A stretch of 64,000 nucleotides of DNA from Stutzerimonas stutzeri (lineage in GTDB: Bacteria > Pseudomonadota > Gammaproteobacteria > Pseudomonadales > Pseudomonadaceae), in NCBI RefSeq assembly GCF_002890895.1, contig NZ_POUL01000011.1:78809-142808 (forward strand). The letters are read 5' to 3'. Every line of letters starts with the position of its first letter. Position 1 is the stretch's first letter. Of the stretch, positions 35,967 through 45,536 are shown in pieces. Under the pieces are notes generated by a model, which saw only the letters and a list, made by a program, of their open reading frames with translations, made no database searches and had not been told where the DNA came from. The translations under genes and the position numbers were made by a program.

Positions 35967-38366
35967 TCAGCTCGGCGACTGGCAACGGATTTCAAGCGAT
36001 TCGCCCGGCGCGAGCTCGCGCTTTCCTTCAGCGTAGTGCAACGGCACCGGGGCGACGTTGGCGGAATCGGCCCGTACCACCAGCGCGCCATTGGCCAGTT
36101 GCAGATGCAGGCGCGCCTGCCGAAACAGCAGGGACAGCGAGACCGGCGGCAGCGAAGCCGGCGGCGACGGGAACAGGTGCAGCCCATCGAGTTCCAGCCG
36201 AACGCCCAGGTAGTGACGCTGCAACACGTCCAGCGAGCCGCTCATGGCGCCGAGGTGCACGCCCTCTTGGGTGCCGCGATTGCCTGGCGAACCCAGGTCG
36301 GTGGCCAGTGCCTGCTGGTAGTAAGCCCAGGACGCCTCGAGGTCGATGTCGGCGAGCGCACCGGCACACACCACTTTGGACAGACTCGACTCATGGGTGA
36401 TGCGCGCCAAGTGGTAGGCCAGGGTGCGCCGCGCGCTGGCGGCGTCATGGGGATAACCAAGACGCTGGAGAATCCCCTGCAGGGTCTGTTGAGGCACCAG
36501 GTAGTAGGCCATCAGCACATCGGCCTGCTTGGTCAGCTGGTAACGGTCGCAGCTGTCATGTCGCGCTTCGAGCATCCAGTCCAGCCGCGGACGATCGCCG
36601 TGCAACCATTCCTGCGGCGGTGGTTCCAGCCGGTCGAATCCCTCGAACTGACTGAGCAGCTGGTCATCGACAAACGGCAGGTAGAGGCCCTCGGCAACCG
36701 TCTGCCAATGCTCAGGCTCGTCCGGCTCCATCACCAGACGCTCCCGCAGAGCATCCGCATCCGCCTCGCTGAGCAAGGCCAGCACCTGCCGCGCACGGTC
36801 CAGCGTCCAGGCGGCCATCAGATTGGTGTAGGTGTTGTTGTTCAGGCCGGGCTCAGCCGCGTCCGGGTAGCCGTTGTGATACTCGTCGGGGCCGATCACG
36901 CCGCAAATCAGGTAGCGCTGTCGCGACGCATCGAACTGCGCAATGCTGGCCCAGAACCGCGCCACTTCGATGATCAGCTCGCCAACGGGGCCGGCCAACA
37001 GCGCCTCGTCAGCGGTTGCCAGGTAGAGTTGCCAGGCATCGTAGGCCACGGCGGACCCGATGTGCCGCTGCAGACGTGTGTGGTCGGCCATCCAGCGCCC
37101 CGACATCGGGTTGCACTGCCAGGGCGGCGTCTCCTCCTCGCCGGATTGGGCGCTGCGCCAGGGAAACATGGCGCCACGCAAACCGGCTCGGTGCGCCCGT
37201 TCGCGCGCCTTTTTGAGCCGAGCATAGCGGTAATCCAGCAGGCTTCTGGCCAGCTCCGGCCAATGGGTCGCGAGCACCGGAAAAGCGAACAGCTCATCCC
37301 AGAACACCTGACCGTAATAGCCTTCCATCCAGCCTCTCGGCGGAAAGCCAAGGTCGCGGCCGACACTGTGTGGCGAAACTGTTTGCAGCAGGTGAAAAGC
37401 ATGAAAGTGCAAGGTTCGCTGAAGCTCTGGATCGTCCGAGGCGAGTGCGTGTCCCTGCCACAGGGTTCTCCAGGCCTCGGCGCTCGCCTGTTCCAGCTGC
37501 TCATACTCGCCGCCAGGCAACTGTCGCCATGCCTCGCTACGGGCATCCTTATCGGTAACCGGGCACTCCTCGTCGATCAGCACCACCACCCGCTTTTCCA
37601 TGATCAACCGACCGTCGTCCGGCACCGCGCAGCGGGCGTCCTGAATCAGTCGCTGTTCGTAGGTGGTGCTACGCCATTGGAGCTGTCGCCCAGGCGTCCG
37701 GAGCTGCATCGCCATCGCCAGGCGCTGGCGATGATCATGCAATCGGGCGCTGAGGGTGGTGGTGCCGTTGTCGTCATGGTCGAACGCCAGGTGCTGCAGA
37801 CGGCGCCCTTCATAGGCGCGGTTGCGCTCCACCCCGGCGTTAACTACGCCACCGTCGAGCACTGAGCGCAGGCGCACCTCGAGACCTGGCGGCAACTGCA
37901 GCTCCCAGCGCAACACGGCGAGATTGGGTGTCGCCATGCTAACCAGACGACGCTCCAGCAGCTCCACCCGATGCCCCGCCAGCTCGAAGCTGAGTTGCCG
38001 CTCGAGCGCGCCATCGTCCAGATTCAGCGCTTGCCGATAGCGCTGCAAATCGACCCCATCGAGGCTGAACCAGTCGCCATCCCCCAGCGCAAAGCTGAGA
38101 CCGAACGGATCCGGCACGTTGACCAAGGCTGCCATGTGCACCGTATCGCCATTGACCTCGTGCGGCGCCTGGTCATACCAGCCAGCGCGGTAGAAGCCGG
38201 CGTAGTGCTTGCTGTCATCCGCATGGAGCCTTAGCGATGCTTCAGGGGCACTGGCCCGCCATGACAAGACGCCGTTGCCCAAGGCCAGCAAGGCTTCGCG
38301 ACGACGCTCGTCATCGCGGTCGTAATGTTCGAAAACGATCTGGGACGCCGTGTTCGATTCAGCCAT
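35967..38366 (-). CDS. Glycoside hydrolase family 65 disaccharide phosphorylase-like enzyme
   Basis: 799 residues from MAESNTASQIVFEHYDRDD; the frame to 38585 is a shadow of the kinase gene. N-terminal beta-sandwich (about 1-270), linker, (alpha/alpha)6 barrel (about 330-700) and small C-terminal domain, as in maltose, trehalose and kojibiose phosphorylases. The general acid is Glu495 in CGVIGPDEYHNG. Other GH65 motifs: HSVGRDLGFPPRGWMEGYYGQVFWDELFAFPVL, KQADVLMAYYLV and the phosphate-site sequence NRGTQEGVHLGAMSGSLDVLQR. The sugar specificity is open. No beta-phosphoglucomutase gene is beside it. It overlaps the kinase by eight bases. Confidence 0.88.
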   Translation of the reverse strand: MAESNTASQIVFEHYDRDDERRREALLALGNGVLSWRASAPEASLRLHADDSKHYAGFYRAGWYDQAPHEVNGDTVHMAALVNVPDPFGLSFALGDGDWFSLDGVDLQRYRQALNLDDGALERQLSFELAGHRVELLERRLVSMATPNLAVLRWELQLPPGLEVRLRSVLDGGVVNAGVERNRAYEGRRLQHLAFDHDDNGTTTLSARLHDHRQRLAMAMQLRTPGRQLQWRSTTYEQRLIQDARCAVPDDGRLIMEKRVVVLIDEECPVTDKDARSEAWRQLPGGEYEQLEQASAEAWRTLWQGHALASDDPELQRTLHFHAFHLLQTVSPHSVGRDLGFPPRGWMEGYYGQVFWDELFAFPVLATHWPELARSLLDYRYARLKKARERAHRAGLRGAMFPWRSAQSGEEETPPWQCNPMSGRWMADHTRLQRHIGSAVAYDAWQLYLATADEALLAGPVGELIIEVARFWASIAQFDASRQRYLICGVIGPDEYHNGYPDAAEPGLNNNTYTNLMAAWTLDRARQVLALLSEADADALRERLVMEPDEPEHWQTVAEGLYLPFVDDQLLSQFEGFDRLEPPPQEWLHGDRPRLDWMLEARHDSCDRYQLTKQADVLMAYYLVPQQTLQGILQRLGYPHDAASARRTLAYHLARITHESSLSKVVCAGALADIDLEASWAYYQQALATDLGSPGNRGTQEGVHLGAMSGSLDVLQRHYLGVRLELDGLHLFPSPPASLPPVSLSLLFRQARLHLQLANGALVVRADSANVAPVPLHYAEGKRELAPGESLEIRCQSPS

Positions 38367-39318
38367 CAAGGACCCTCGCCTTGTCGAGCAGCGTCCGCGC
38401 CAGTTCGACCACCTGCTGCCGATCAGGATACGCAGGCTGCGAGCCGTAACCGGTGACGGCCAGATTCGCGGCGGCCACGCCCCACGCAGCGGCCTCGCGC
38501 GGCTCAAGGCCTTCGAGCAAGGCCACGCCGAACACGCCGGTAAAAGCATCACCCGCACCGGTGGTATCGACCGGCTCCACTTCACTCGGCGGGATGTGCA
38601 GGGTCAGCCCAGTTGTCGCCAACGCGCAACCGCCATCGCCCAGCTTGATACACACGATCCCCGGCCCGTCGCGTTGCAGCTGGCGAGCGGCATCGGCGAG
38701 TTTGTCCATAGAGTCGAGCGAGTGGCCGACCAGCCCCTCGGCTTCCGAGACGTTTGGTGTGATTGCATGCAGCTTGGGCAACAGCCCCTCGTCGACCCGG
38801 TCAGGGAAGGATGGATCGAGCACCGCCGGAATGTCCTTTCGAGCGGCCGCTTCCAGCGCCTTGTTTACCACTCGCGCCGGCACTTCATAGTCGAGCACCA
38901 AGCAGGCGGGCGTTTCACAGCCGTCGATCACGGCAATCATGGCGTCGATGGCAGCCTCGTCCCAACAATCGTTGGCATTCGTCGCCAGGACGATATTCTT
39001 CTTCGCATCCGGCGGCACCATGATCATCGACACGCCAGTGGACTGGCCGGCGGCGCGCCCGACGTGACAGACCTCGACGCCGGCCTGGCGCAGCGGGGCA
39101 AGCGCTTGTTCGGCCAGCTCATCGTCGCCGACGCGGCCAAGCAACAGGCTGCGATGACCGAAACGAGCGCCGATAAAAGCCGTATTGCTGGCCTTGCCGC
39201 CAGACAGGCGACACAGGTCATGGGCCAGCTGGGTTTCCCGACTGCCGGCAGGTTCATCGACCCGTACCTGAAAATCGGCGTTGATGCTGCCAAGCGACAG
39301 CAGGGTGAGGCGTTGCAT
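38359..39318 (-). CDS. PfkB/ribokinase-family sugar kinase
   Basis: 319 residues from MQRLTLLSLGSINADFQVRVDE; GGAG is seven bases upstream, while the Met two codons earlier is too close to it. Family motifs: SLGSINADF, LSGGKASNTAFIGARFGHRSLLLGRVGDDE (PfkB signature 1) and EPVDTTGAGDAFTGVFGVALLEG (signature 2, catalytic Asp). Nearest in pattern to ribokinase/fructokinase-type enzymes. Translationally coupled to the GH65 gene, so it probably phosphorylates a sugar released by that enzyme, or one feeding it. No sugar transporter adjoins. Confidence 0.88.
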   Translation of the reverse strand: MQRLTLLSLGSINADFQVRVDEPAGSRETQLAHDLCRLSGGKASNTAFIGARFGHRSLLLGRVGDDELAEQALAPLRQAGVEVCHVGRAAGQSTGVSMIMVPPDAKKNIVLATNANDCWDEAAIDAMIAVIDGCETPACLVLDYEVPARVVNKALEAAARKDIPAVLDPSFPDRVDEGLLPKLHAITPNVSEAEGLVGHSLDSMDKLADAARQLQRDGPGIVCIKLGDGGCALATTGLTLHIPPSEVEPVDTTGAGDAFTGVFGVALLEGLEPREAAAWGVAAANLAVTGYGSQPAYPDRQQVVELARTLLDKARVLDG

Positions 39319-39807
39319 AGGCATGCTCCGACGGCTCAGGCTAGTTCTTCAACGGACCTGAACCGGCGGCGAGGGTTCGCGTTTCGCTGAGTGCAAGGGT
39401 TCAGCAGAGCCGGAACCGCGCGGTGTTCTGCACCAGGCGGCGCGCGCCTTCGTCAAGCCGATCAGCCGAACCGTCTCTGGCCTGTGCGCCGTCCAACAGG
39501 TGCAGCGCGGCTTGATTGAGCGCCTCGACGAGACCGGACACGCTCATTCTCTGCGCACCCAACACAGGCAATGCCCCATCCTGGCGCAAGTCATTGGCAC
39601 CGCGCTGCGCTGCGGCGGATTGAATGGCGCCTTTTTCATACCTCTGCTCGTTGCCCCGCTCAACGGTTAGCCTGCAGCGCGAAGTAATGCTGGAGCTTCT
39701 CTGCAAACGGAATAGAATTCGCATCCCCCAAGGCGCAGCCCACCATCCCGGCGCTGCGTTTGCCGAATGCCCTACCCGGGTGGCCGGCCTGATGCTGGAG
39801 ATACACG
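39319..39807. other. Region between the sugar kinase and the next gene
   Basis: About 490 bases. A minus-strand frame (39401-39724) encodes up to 107 residues, best read as a 48-residue tail from an internal Met (MSVSGLVEALNQAALHLLDG...), but has no ribosome site or known domain. I count it as possible only. The rest should contain promoters for the divergent neighbours. Confidence 0.3.
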
Positions 39808-40383
39808 ATGTCTACCGAACCCGTCACCCTGATGGTGGCCCGCCGCGTGCGCGATGGCCGCTACCACGACCTCCTCGCCTGGCTGCATGAGGGCGAACAA
39901 CTGGCCGCGGACTTTCCCGGCTACCTTGGCTCCGGCGTATTGGCGCCCCCGCCTGGCGACGATGAGTTTCAGATCGTCTTTCGCTTCGCCGACGAGCAAA
40001 CCCTCGACTCGTGGGAGCATTCGGCTTCTCGTCGGGCCTGGCTGCAGCGTGGCAGTGAACTCTTCGGCCAGCCGCACGAGCAGCGCGCGCGTGGCATCGA
40101 CGCCTGGTTTGGCGGCGCCGACAGCCCGCCGCCGCCGCGCTGGAAGCAGAGCATTGCGATTTGGCTGGCATTCTTCCCGGTCTCGCTGCTGTTCAACCTG
40201 ATGTTTGGCGGCGTGCTCGCCGAGCTGAGCCTGGTGATGCGGATACTGCTCAGCACCCTGGCGCTGACGCCGCTGATGACTTACCTGTTCATCCCGCTAT
40301 CCACGAGGCTGCTGGCACCCTGGCTGCAGAGTTCGCCACGCCCCCGGGTCATGCCCACTAAACAGCCGATCACCGCCCGCTGA
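39808..40383 (+). CDS. Antibiotic biosynthesis monooxygenase-like domain protein with two C-terminal helices
   Basis: 191 residues. The N-terminal 95 residues form a ferredoxin-like ABM domain: VTLMVARRVRDGRYHDLLAWLHEGEQLAADFPGYLGSGVLAPPPGDDEFQIVFRFADEQTLDSWEHSASRRAWL. The rest has two membrane helices (about 115-137 and 140-163: SIAIWLAFFPVSLLFNLMFGGV, ILLSTLALTPLMTYLFIPLS). Such ABM-plus-two-helix proteins are widespread and uncharacterised, and probably not antibiotic enzymes. Start ATG follows GGAGATACACG. Confidence 0.82.
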   Translation: MSTEPVTLMVARRVRDGRYHDLLAWLHEGEQLAADFPGYLGSGVLAPPPGDDEFQIVFRFADEQTLDSWEHSASRRAWLQRGSELFGQPHEQRARGIDAWFGGADSPPPPRWKQSIAIWLAFFPVSLLFNLMFGGVLAELSLVMRILLSTLALTPLMTYLFIPLSTRLLAPWLQSSPRPRVMPTKQPITAR

Positions 40384-40570
40384 TCGGAACGGCTGCGGCA
40401 ACATGACAAACTTGTTGCCGTCATTCGCCTGACGCCATTAAAGTGCCATCACCGCCTGTCGATAATATGACTGGGCGGTCGCGCCTGAGTGCGCCCGCCC
40501 CGGCGCACCGCAAAGCACGAAACCCAGTCGAGGCGACCCGCAACAATAGGGGTTACCGCGACGGTTCGAT

Positions 40571-41677
40571 ATGGACATGCCGCAGCGGATGGACAGCCTG
40601 ATGAACAACCTGAAACCACTATTCCGAACCCCGGCCGTCCCGCTGGCCCTGGCCTGCGTGCTGTTTCCGTCGACCGCCCCGCAAGCGGCCCAGACCCTGA
40701 ACTTGCTCAATTGGGAGGAATATCTCAGCGAAGCGGTAATCGAACGCTGGGAAGCCGAAACCGGCGTGAAGATCGAACAGGTGTACTTCGACAGCGGTGA
40801 CAAACGCGACGAAGTCCTGGCCAAACCCGACCATTTGATCGACATCGCCCTGACCGAGCGGATCAGCGCCTCGCGGTTCGGCCAACGCGGGCTGCTTGAT
40901 CGGGTCGATGAGCAAGCGCTGCCCAATCTCAAGCACAGTCCAAAGCGTTGGCGCGACAGCTGCGGCGCGCATGCTATTCCCTACCTCTGGGGCACACTGG
41001 GCATCGCCTATCGGGCTGACCGCCTGCCTGAGACGCCACAATCCTGGGCGGACCTGCTCGAGCCGGCCAACCGCAACGAGCCGCACATCATCATGATGGA
41101 GGACCACGAAGACATCCTCGCCGGTCCGCTGCTCTATCAACAACGCTCCATCAACACCTCAGACACTGACGAACTGAAGGCAGCCTTCAGGTTGCTGCAG
41201 GCACAATCGCCTGCGGTGTTGACCTACGAATACGTGATTACCTCGTTGCGCAGCCAGCGCTACCTCGACAAGGCCGACATGGCGCTGGCCTATAGCGGTG
41301 ACCAGCAAGTGCTTAACGCAGTGGAAGGCATCGACGGCGAACCCTGGCAGTACATGGTGCCCAAGGAAGGCACACTGCTATGGGTGGATTGCCTGTCCGT
41401 TCCGGCCAAGGGCGCGCAGAAGGCATTGGCCTATCGCTTCCTGAATTACCTCAACAACCCGAAAGTTGCGGCGCTGAACAGCGCTGAGCTCGGCGTCGCC
41501 ACCACCAACGCCGCCGCCTGGGCGCTGCTGCCTGAGGCGATACGCCAGGACCCGACCATCTATCCGCCCGAAGCGGTGCTGCAGAACAGCCAGGTGTACG
41601 AAACGCGGCCGCTGGAAGCGACGCAGACACGGCGACGCATCATCAGTGCTCTGATCAACGCTCATGACGCTCGGTAA
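40571..41677 (+). CDS. Periplasmic polyamine-type binding protein (PotD/NspS-like)
   Basis: Up to 368 residues; starts at 40571, 40589 or 40601 are all possible, the last giving the best signal peptide (NNLKPLFRTPAVPLALACVLFPSTAPQAAQ). The mature protein opens with LNLLNWEEYLSEAVIERWEAETGVKIEQVYFDSGDKRDEVLA, the standard PotD/PotF beginning, and continues with IPYLWGTLGIAYRADRLPETPQSWADLL and MALAYSGDQQVLNAV. No ABC transporter genes accompany it. Instead it overlaps a membrane GGDEF-EAL gene by 14 bases, as NspS precedes MbaA in Vibrio cholerae. It is therefore probably a sensor subunit for polyamines or relatives, not a transporter part. Confidence 0.88.
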   Translation: MDMPQRMDSLMNNLKPLFRTPAVPLALACVLFPSTAPQAAQTLNLLNWEEYLSEAVIERWEAETGVKIEQVYFDSGDKRDEVLAKPDHLIDIALTERISASRFGQRGLLDRVDEQALPNLKHSPKRWRDSCGAHAIPYLWGTLGIAYRADRLPETPQSWADLLEPANRNEPHIIMMEDHEDILAGPLLYQQRSINTSDTDELKAAFRLLQAQSPAVLTYEYVITSLRSQRYLDKADMALAYSGDQQVLNAVEGIDGEPWQYMVPKEGTLLWVDCLSVPAKGAQKALAYRFLNYLNNPKVAALNSAELGVATTNAAAWALLPEAIRQDPTIYPPEAVLQNSQVYETRPLEATQTRRRIISALINAHDAR

Positions 41678-44036
41678 GCGCGCACTGCTGGTGATCTTTC
41701 CGGTCATCCTGATCGTCCAGCTGCTGGCCGCCACGATGGCCTACATGACCCAGCGCGCATCGCTGCTGGGTCTCGAACAGGCACGCCTGGCGCAACGTCT
41801 GTCGGCCCTGAAATCGGCTTATCTGGATTACCAGGCGTTCAATCGCAGCGCGCTTTACTCGATCACCGATAGCGAAGCGCTGCTGGCATTCCTGCGGGAA
41901 TCGGACATCGCCTACCGCAACGAAACCCTCGGCCTGCGCATTCAGCAGAGCATCCGCTCACTGTCCAGTGCGCGGCTATCGTTCGTCTCCTTTGCCATCG
42001 TCGAGCCGGACGGCGACGTCGCCTATTACTTCGAAAGCAGCCTGTCGCCGTTCGCCAGGATGAATGCCACCCAGCAGCGAATCGTGAGGGAGGCCAAGCA
42101 GGCCGCCGACACCGACGAAATGGTCTATGTAGAGAACGCTGAAGGCGGACCGCTGCTGCTGGCCACAGACTTCATCCTGCCGGCCTCGGCCACCCGCCCC
42201 TTGCCCAGCCAGCGCGAGGAAGCGTTTACCCTGCAACTGGCCGTGCGGCCGGAGCGGTTCATTGCCCTGAAGAACCAGCTCGAGGCCGACTACGATGCCG
42301 CGGTCGAGATCGCCCCGGCGCTGGATGCCGAGACGTCACGCCTATCGGCGGACGTCGAGCTGTCGGCATCAGTGCACGCACGCCTGACGCCTCCGCCGCA
42401 CTACCTCGCCGAGCGCCTGCGCAGGCTCAGCCTCGCCTTTCTCATCGGCGGCTCGCTGATCTGCCTGATCACCAGCGGGTTGTTGCTGCTGCTGATCCGC
42501 CGCTACGTCACCGACCCCATCAGCCATCTGGACAAACAGCTCACCGACCTGCTGCTGTGCAAGCGGACGGCGCTCGACGAACCCACCGACGGCGGTGAAA
42601 TCGGCCGTCTGACGCTGAACATGAAGACGCTCCACGAGCGCAACACAGAAGCACTGCAGCGCATCCAGGAAATCTCCTGGACCGACAGCCTGACCCACAT
42701 CAGCAACCGCGCCCACTTCGGCATCTTGGCTGCGGCCATGCATGCGAAGTGCGAGCAAGGCGGACAGCATCTGGCTCTGCTGTTTCTCGACCTGGACAAC
42801 TTCAAACAGGTCAACGATCAACACGGCCATGATGCCGGTGATGCGCTGCTGCGGATCTTTGCCCTGCGTGCACAGCGCGCGCTTGAACGGCATTGCGAAT
42901 CCCGTCCGGAGACCGAAACGGCCTTCGCCCGGCTCTCCGGTGACGAGTTCGCCGTCCTGCTGTCGTCCCCGGCCGCCAACGACAGCCTGACCGAACTCAC
43001 TGACGCCTTGCTTGGCTTGTGCCGCGGCGGCTTCCGGGTGGACGACCGCCTCTATCAGATCAGCGTCAGCATCGGCACCGCCCGCTACCCCGACGATGCC
43101 GCCTCGGTCACCCAGCTGCTGACGCGCGCCGACAGCGCGATGTATCAGGCCAAGGCCATGGGCAAGAACTTTGCCGTGGCGTTCTCGGCAGAGCTGGAGC
43201 AGCGCGATCAGCGCATCCGCCTGATCGAGGAACAGTTGCGCACCCTCAACGGCGACGACCAATTCCGTCTGGTGTACATGCCGGCAGTGGACCGTGAAGG
43301 CGCGGTGGTCAGCTGCGAGGCCTTGCTGCGCTGGCACTCGCCGCTACTGGGCACGGTCTCACCGGGCGAATTCATTCCCATCGCCGAGCGTGCAGGCCTG
43401 TTTCCGAAGATCGACAGCTGGGTGATCGACCACGCGTTGGCCGGTTACCCGCAACTGGTCAGCCTGTTCGGCGAGGGCGTCATCCTGGCGATCAATGTGT
43501 CGTCGGCGCAACTGGACGATGACCGCCTGTGCAGCTACCTGACTGAACGCGCCGCGCACCATGATATCTGCACCAGCCTCATCGAAATCGAGCTCACCGA
43601 AACCTTCGCCGCTGAACTCAGCAGCAACACGATGGCGGCGGTGAGTGCGATTCGGATGGCGGGATTCCGTGTCGCCATCGACGATTTCGGGGTCGGCTAC
43701 ACCTCGATCCAGCAATTGCTCGAATACCCGGCCGATACCATCAAGCTGGACATGGCGATCATCGAGCGACTGACCCGCCCGGAGATGCAGCAAAGCCTCA
43801 CGGCGATCGTCGCGTTTTGTCAGGCCCAGGGCAAACGGGTCAATGCCGAGGGTGTCGACAGCCTGGAAAAACAATCCGCGCTGCTGCAGGCCGGCTGCGA
43901 CCTGTTCCAAGGCTATCTGATCTCGCCGCCGCGTACGGTAGCGGCGCTGGCGGAATGGGTAGCGGTGCGTACTCGGTCGGAGACCGAGTTGCGTCTGGAA
44001 CGGTTGCCGCCGCTCACGGCGGTGCAGCCCAGCTAA
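41664..44036 (+). CDS. Membrane GGDEF-EAL protein (MbaA-like c-di-GMP enzyme)
   Basis: 790 residues (V. cholerae MbaA is about the same size). Helix about 7-27, periplasmic domain about 30-250, second helix about 255-280 (LSLAFLIGGSLICLITSGLLLLLI), HAMP, then a GGDEF domain with the motif SGDEF at 425-429 and an EAL domain beginning EALLRW (552-557). EAL catalytic residues are all there: NVSS, EIELTET, DDFGVGY, IKLD, AEGVD. It is likely a phosphodiesterase whose cyclase domain is altered or regulatory. The binding protein encoded just before probably docks on the periplasmic domain. Confidence 0.92.
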   Translation: MTLGKRALLVIFPVILIVQLLAATMAYMTQRASLLGLEQARLAQRLSALKSAYLDYQAFNRSALYSITDSEALLAFLRESDIAYRNETLGLRIQQSIRSLSSARLSFVSFAIVEPDGDVAYYFESSLSPFARMNATQQRIVREAKQAADTDEMVYVENAEGGPLLLATDFILPASATRPLPSQREEAFTLQLAVRPERFIALKNQLEADYDAAVEIAPALDAETSRLSADVELSASVHARLTPPPHYLAERLRRLSLAFLIGGSLICLITSGLLLLLIRRYVTDPISHLDKQLTDLLLCKRTALDEPTDGGEIGRLTLNMKTLHERNTEALQRIQEISWTDSLTHISNRAHFGILAAAMHAKCEQGGQHLALLFLDLDNFKQVNDQHGHDAGDALLRIFALRAQRALERHCESRPETETAFARLSGDEFAVLLSSPAANDSLTELTDALLGLCRGGFRVDDRLYQISVSIGTARYPDDAASVTQLLTRADSAMYQAKAMGKNFAVAFSAELEQRDQRIRLIEEQLRTLNGDDQFRLVYMPAVDREGAVVSCEALLRWHSPLLGTVSPGEFIPIAERAGLFPKIDSWVIDHALAGYPQLVSLFGEGVILAINVSSAQLDDDRLCSYLTERAAHHDICTSLIEIELTETFAAELSSNTMAAVSAIRMAGFRVAIDDFGVGYTSIQQLLEYPADTIKLDMAIIERLTRPEMQQSLTAIVAFCQAQGKRVNAEGVDSLEKQSALLQAGCDLFQGYLISPPRTVAALAEWVAVRTRSETELRLERLPPLTAVQPS

Positions 44037-44132
44037 TCAGTGCCTCGCCGCGAGCGACTCGTTTCGAGCGCTTGCGGGCGACTGCTCTCAGCCGGCGCAT
44101 TGTTGCGTTCCAAAGGTCCCGGCACGGCTGCA

Positions 44133-45536
44133 TCAGCCATTGTCGTCCTGCTCCTTTTCGCCCAGGCGGCGGTAGAGGGTGCGCCGGCCGATGCCGAGCA
44201 AGGCCGCAGCGCGGCGCTTGTTGCCCTCGACCCGCTCCAGCACGTGCTGGATGTAGCGCAATTCCAGCTCGTCGAGGGTCGGCAAGAGGGGGCCGTCGAT
44301 CATCAAGCCGAGCAGTTCGTCAGCCTGGCGCTCTGGCGGGTTGTCCTGAAAATTGCCGATGCGTGCCGGCAGGTGCTCCAGTTCGATACTGCGGCCATGG
44401 CAGAAGGTCACCGCCCGCTCCATGGCGTTCTGCAGCTCGCGTACGTTGCCGGGAAAGGGATAGCGCCTGAGCTGCTCCAGCGCCGCGGGGGACAGGCCCC
44501 GCACCGGGCGACCGTCACGTGCGGCGAAATGCGCGACGAAGCCGGCGGCGAGCAGTTCGCGGTCTTCCTCGCGATCGCGAAGCGGCGGCACCTGCAGGAT
44601 GAAGGTTTCCAGGCGAAAGAACAGGTCCTCGCGAAAGGACTCCCGGCCGGCGGCGGTTTCTAGCGGCCGGTTGCTGGCAGCGATGATGCGCACATCCACG
44701 TTCAATTCGCGCTCGCCACCCACCGGCCGGATGGTGCCCTCCTGTAGCACACGCAGCAGCTTGGCCTGCAGCGGCAGCGGCATCTCGCCAATCTCGTCGA
44801 GAAACAGAGTGCCGCCATCGGCCTGCTGGAACAGCCCCTTGTGGGCGCGGCTGGCTCCGGTGAAAGCACCTGCGGCATGACCAAAAAACTCGCTTTCCAG
44901 CAGTTCGGCCGGCAGCCCGGCGCAGTTGATCGCGAGGAACGGGCGCCCGGCCCTTTCACTTTCGGCGTGCACGGCGCGCGCCACCAGCTCTTTACCGGTG
45001 CCACTTTCGCCGATCACCAGGACCGGCCCGGCGGCACGGGCCAATTGGCGGATCTGATCGAACAGCCCGCGCATCACCCGGCTGCGCCCGAGCATGCCGT
45101 GGAAACGGTCGTCGCTGAGCAACTGCTGAAAGCGCCGCACCTCATCGCGTAGATGGCGTGTTTCCAAGGCGCGCGATACGGCGAGGCCGAGGTGGTCGAG
45201 GTCCAGCGGTTTGGTCAGGAATTCATCAGCGCCTTCTTTGAGCGCCGCCACCGCCTGCTGAATGCTGCCGAAGGCGGTGATCACCAGAAAGGCGGGCGCC
45301 GCCTGCATCGACTTGACCCGTCGCAGCAGCGCCATGCCATCGGCACCTGGCAGGCGCAGATCGCTGAGCACCAGATCCGGCTCCCAGCCTTCCAGCAACG
45401 GCACCGCCTCCTCGGCGCTGGGCACGGCTCTCACGCTGAGTTCACGATCCTCCAGCTCCTCGACCAGCAGCTGACGCAGGCCGTCGTCGTCTTCCACCAC
45501 CAGCACCCGCTGCGGTGTGCTGTCATCCATTTGCAT
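44133..45536 (-). CDS. NtrC-family sigma54-dependent response regulator
   Basis: 467 residues; of three nearby Met codons, that at 45536 (MQMDDSTPQRV) sits best behind GAGGAGG. Receiver with phosphoacceptor Asp59 (LVLSDLRLPG) and ITAFGS / LTKPLDLDHL. AAA+ domain with Walker A GESGTGKE (176-183), the sigma54-contact loop GAFTGA (223-228) and Walker B GGTLFLDEIGEMPL. Fis-type C-terminus (GNKRRAAALLGIGRRTLYRRLGEKE). Partner of the kinase gene that overlaps it by 14 bases. The targets are unknown; no close sigma54 promoter was found. Confidence 0.93.
   Translation of the reverse strand: MQMDDSTPQRVLVVEDDDGLRQLLVEELEDRELSVRAVPSAEEAVPLLEGWEPDLVLSDLRLPGADGMALLRRVKSMQAAPAFLVITAFGSIQQAVAALKEGADEFLTKPLDLDHLGLAVSRALETRHLRDEVRRFQQLLSDDRFHGMLGRSRVMRGLFDQIRQLARAAGPVLVIGESGTGKELVARAVHAESERAGRPFLAINCAGLPAELLESEFFGHAAGAFTGASRAHKGLFQQADGGTLFLDEIGEMPLPLQAKLLRVLQEGTIRPVGGERELNVDVRIIAASNRPLETAAGRESFREDLFFRLETFILQVPPLRDREEDRELLAAGFVAHFAARDGRPVRGLSPAALEQLRRYPFPGNVRELQNAMERAVTFCHGRSIELEHLPARIGNFQDNPPERQADELLGLMIDGPLLPTLDELELRYIQHVLERVEGNKRRAAALLGIGRRTLYRRLGEKEQDDNG

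Noticed and set aside
35745..37865. 706-codon plus-strand frame opposite the GH65 gene
   Set aside because: Very long but composition is His/Gln/Arg/Pro-rich with no fold; GH65 motifs on the other strand are intact.
39401..39724. 107-codon minus-strand frame after the sugar kinase region
   Set aside because: Not clearly coding: first 55 residues look random; only the last 48 could be a small protein. Kept as a note within the intergenic entry.
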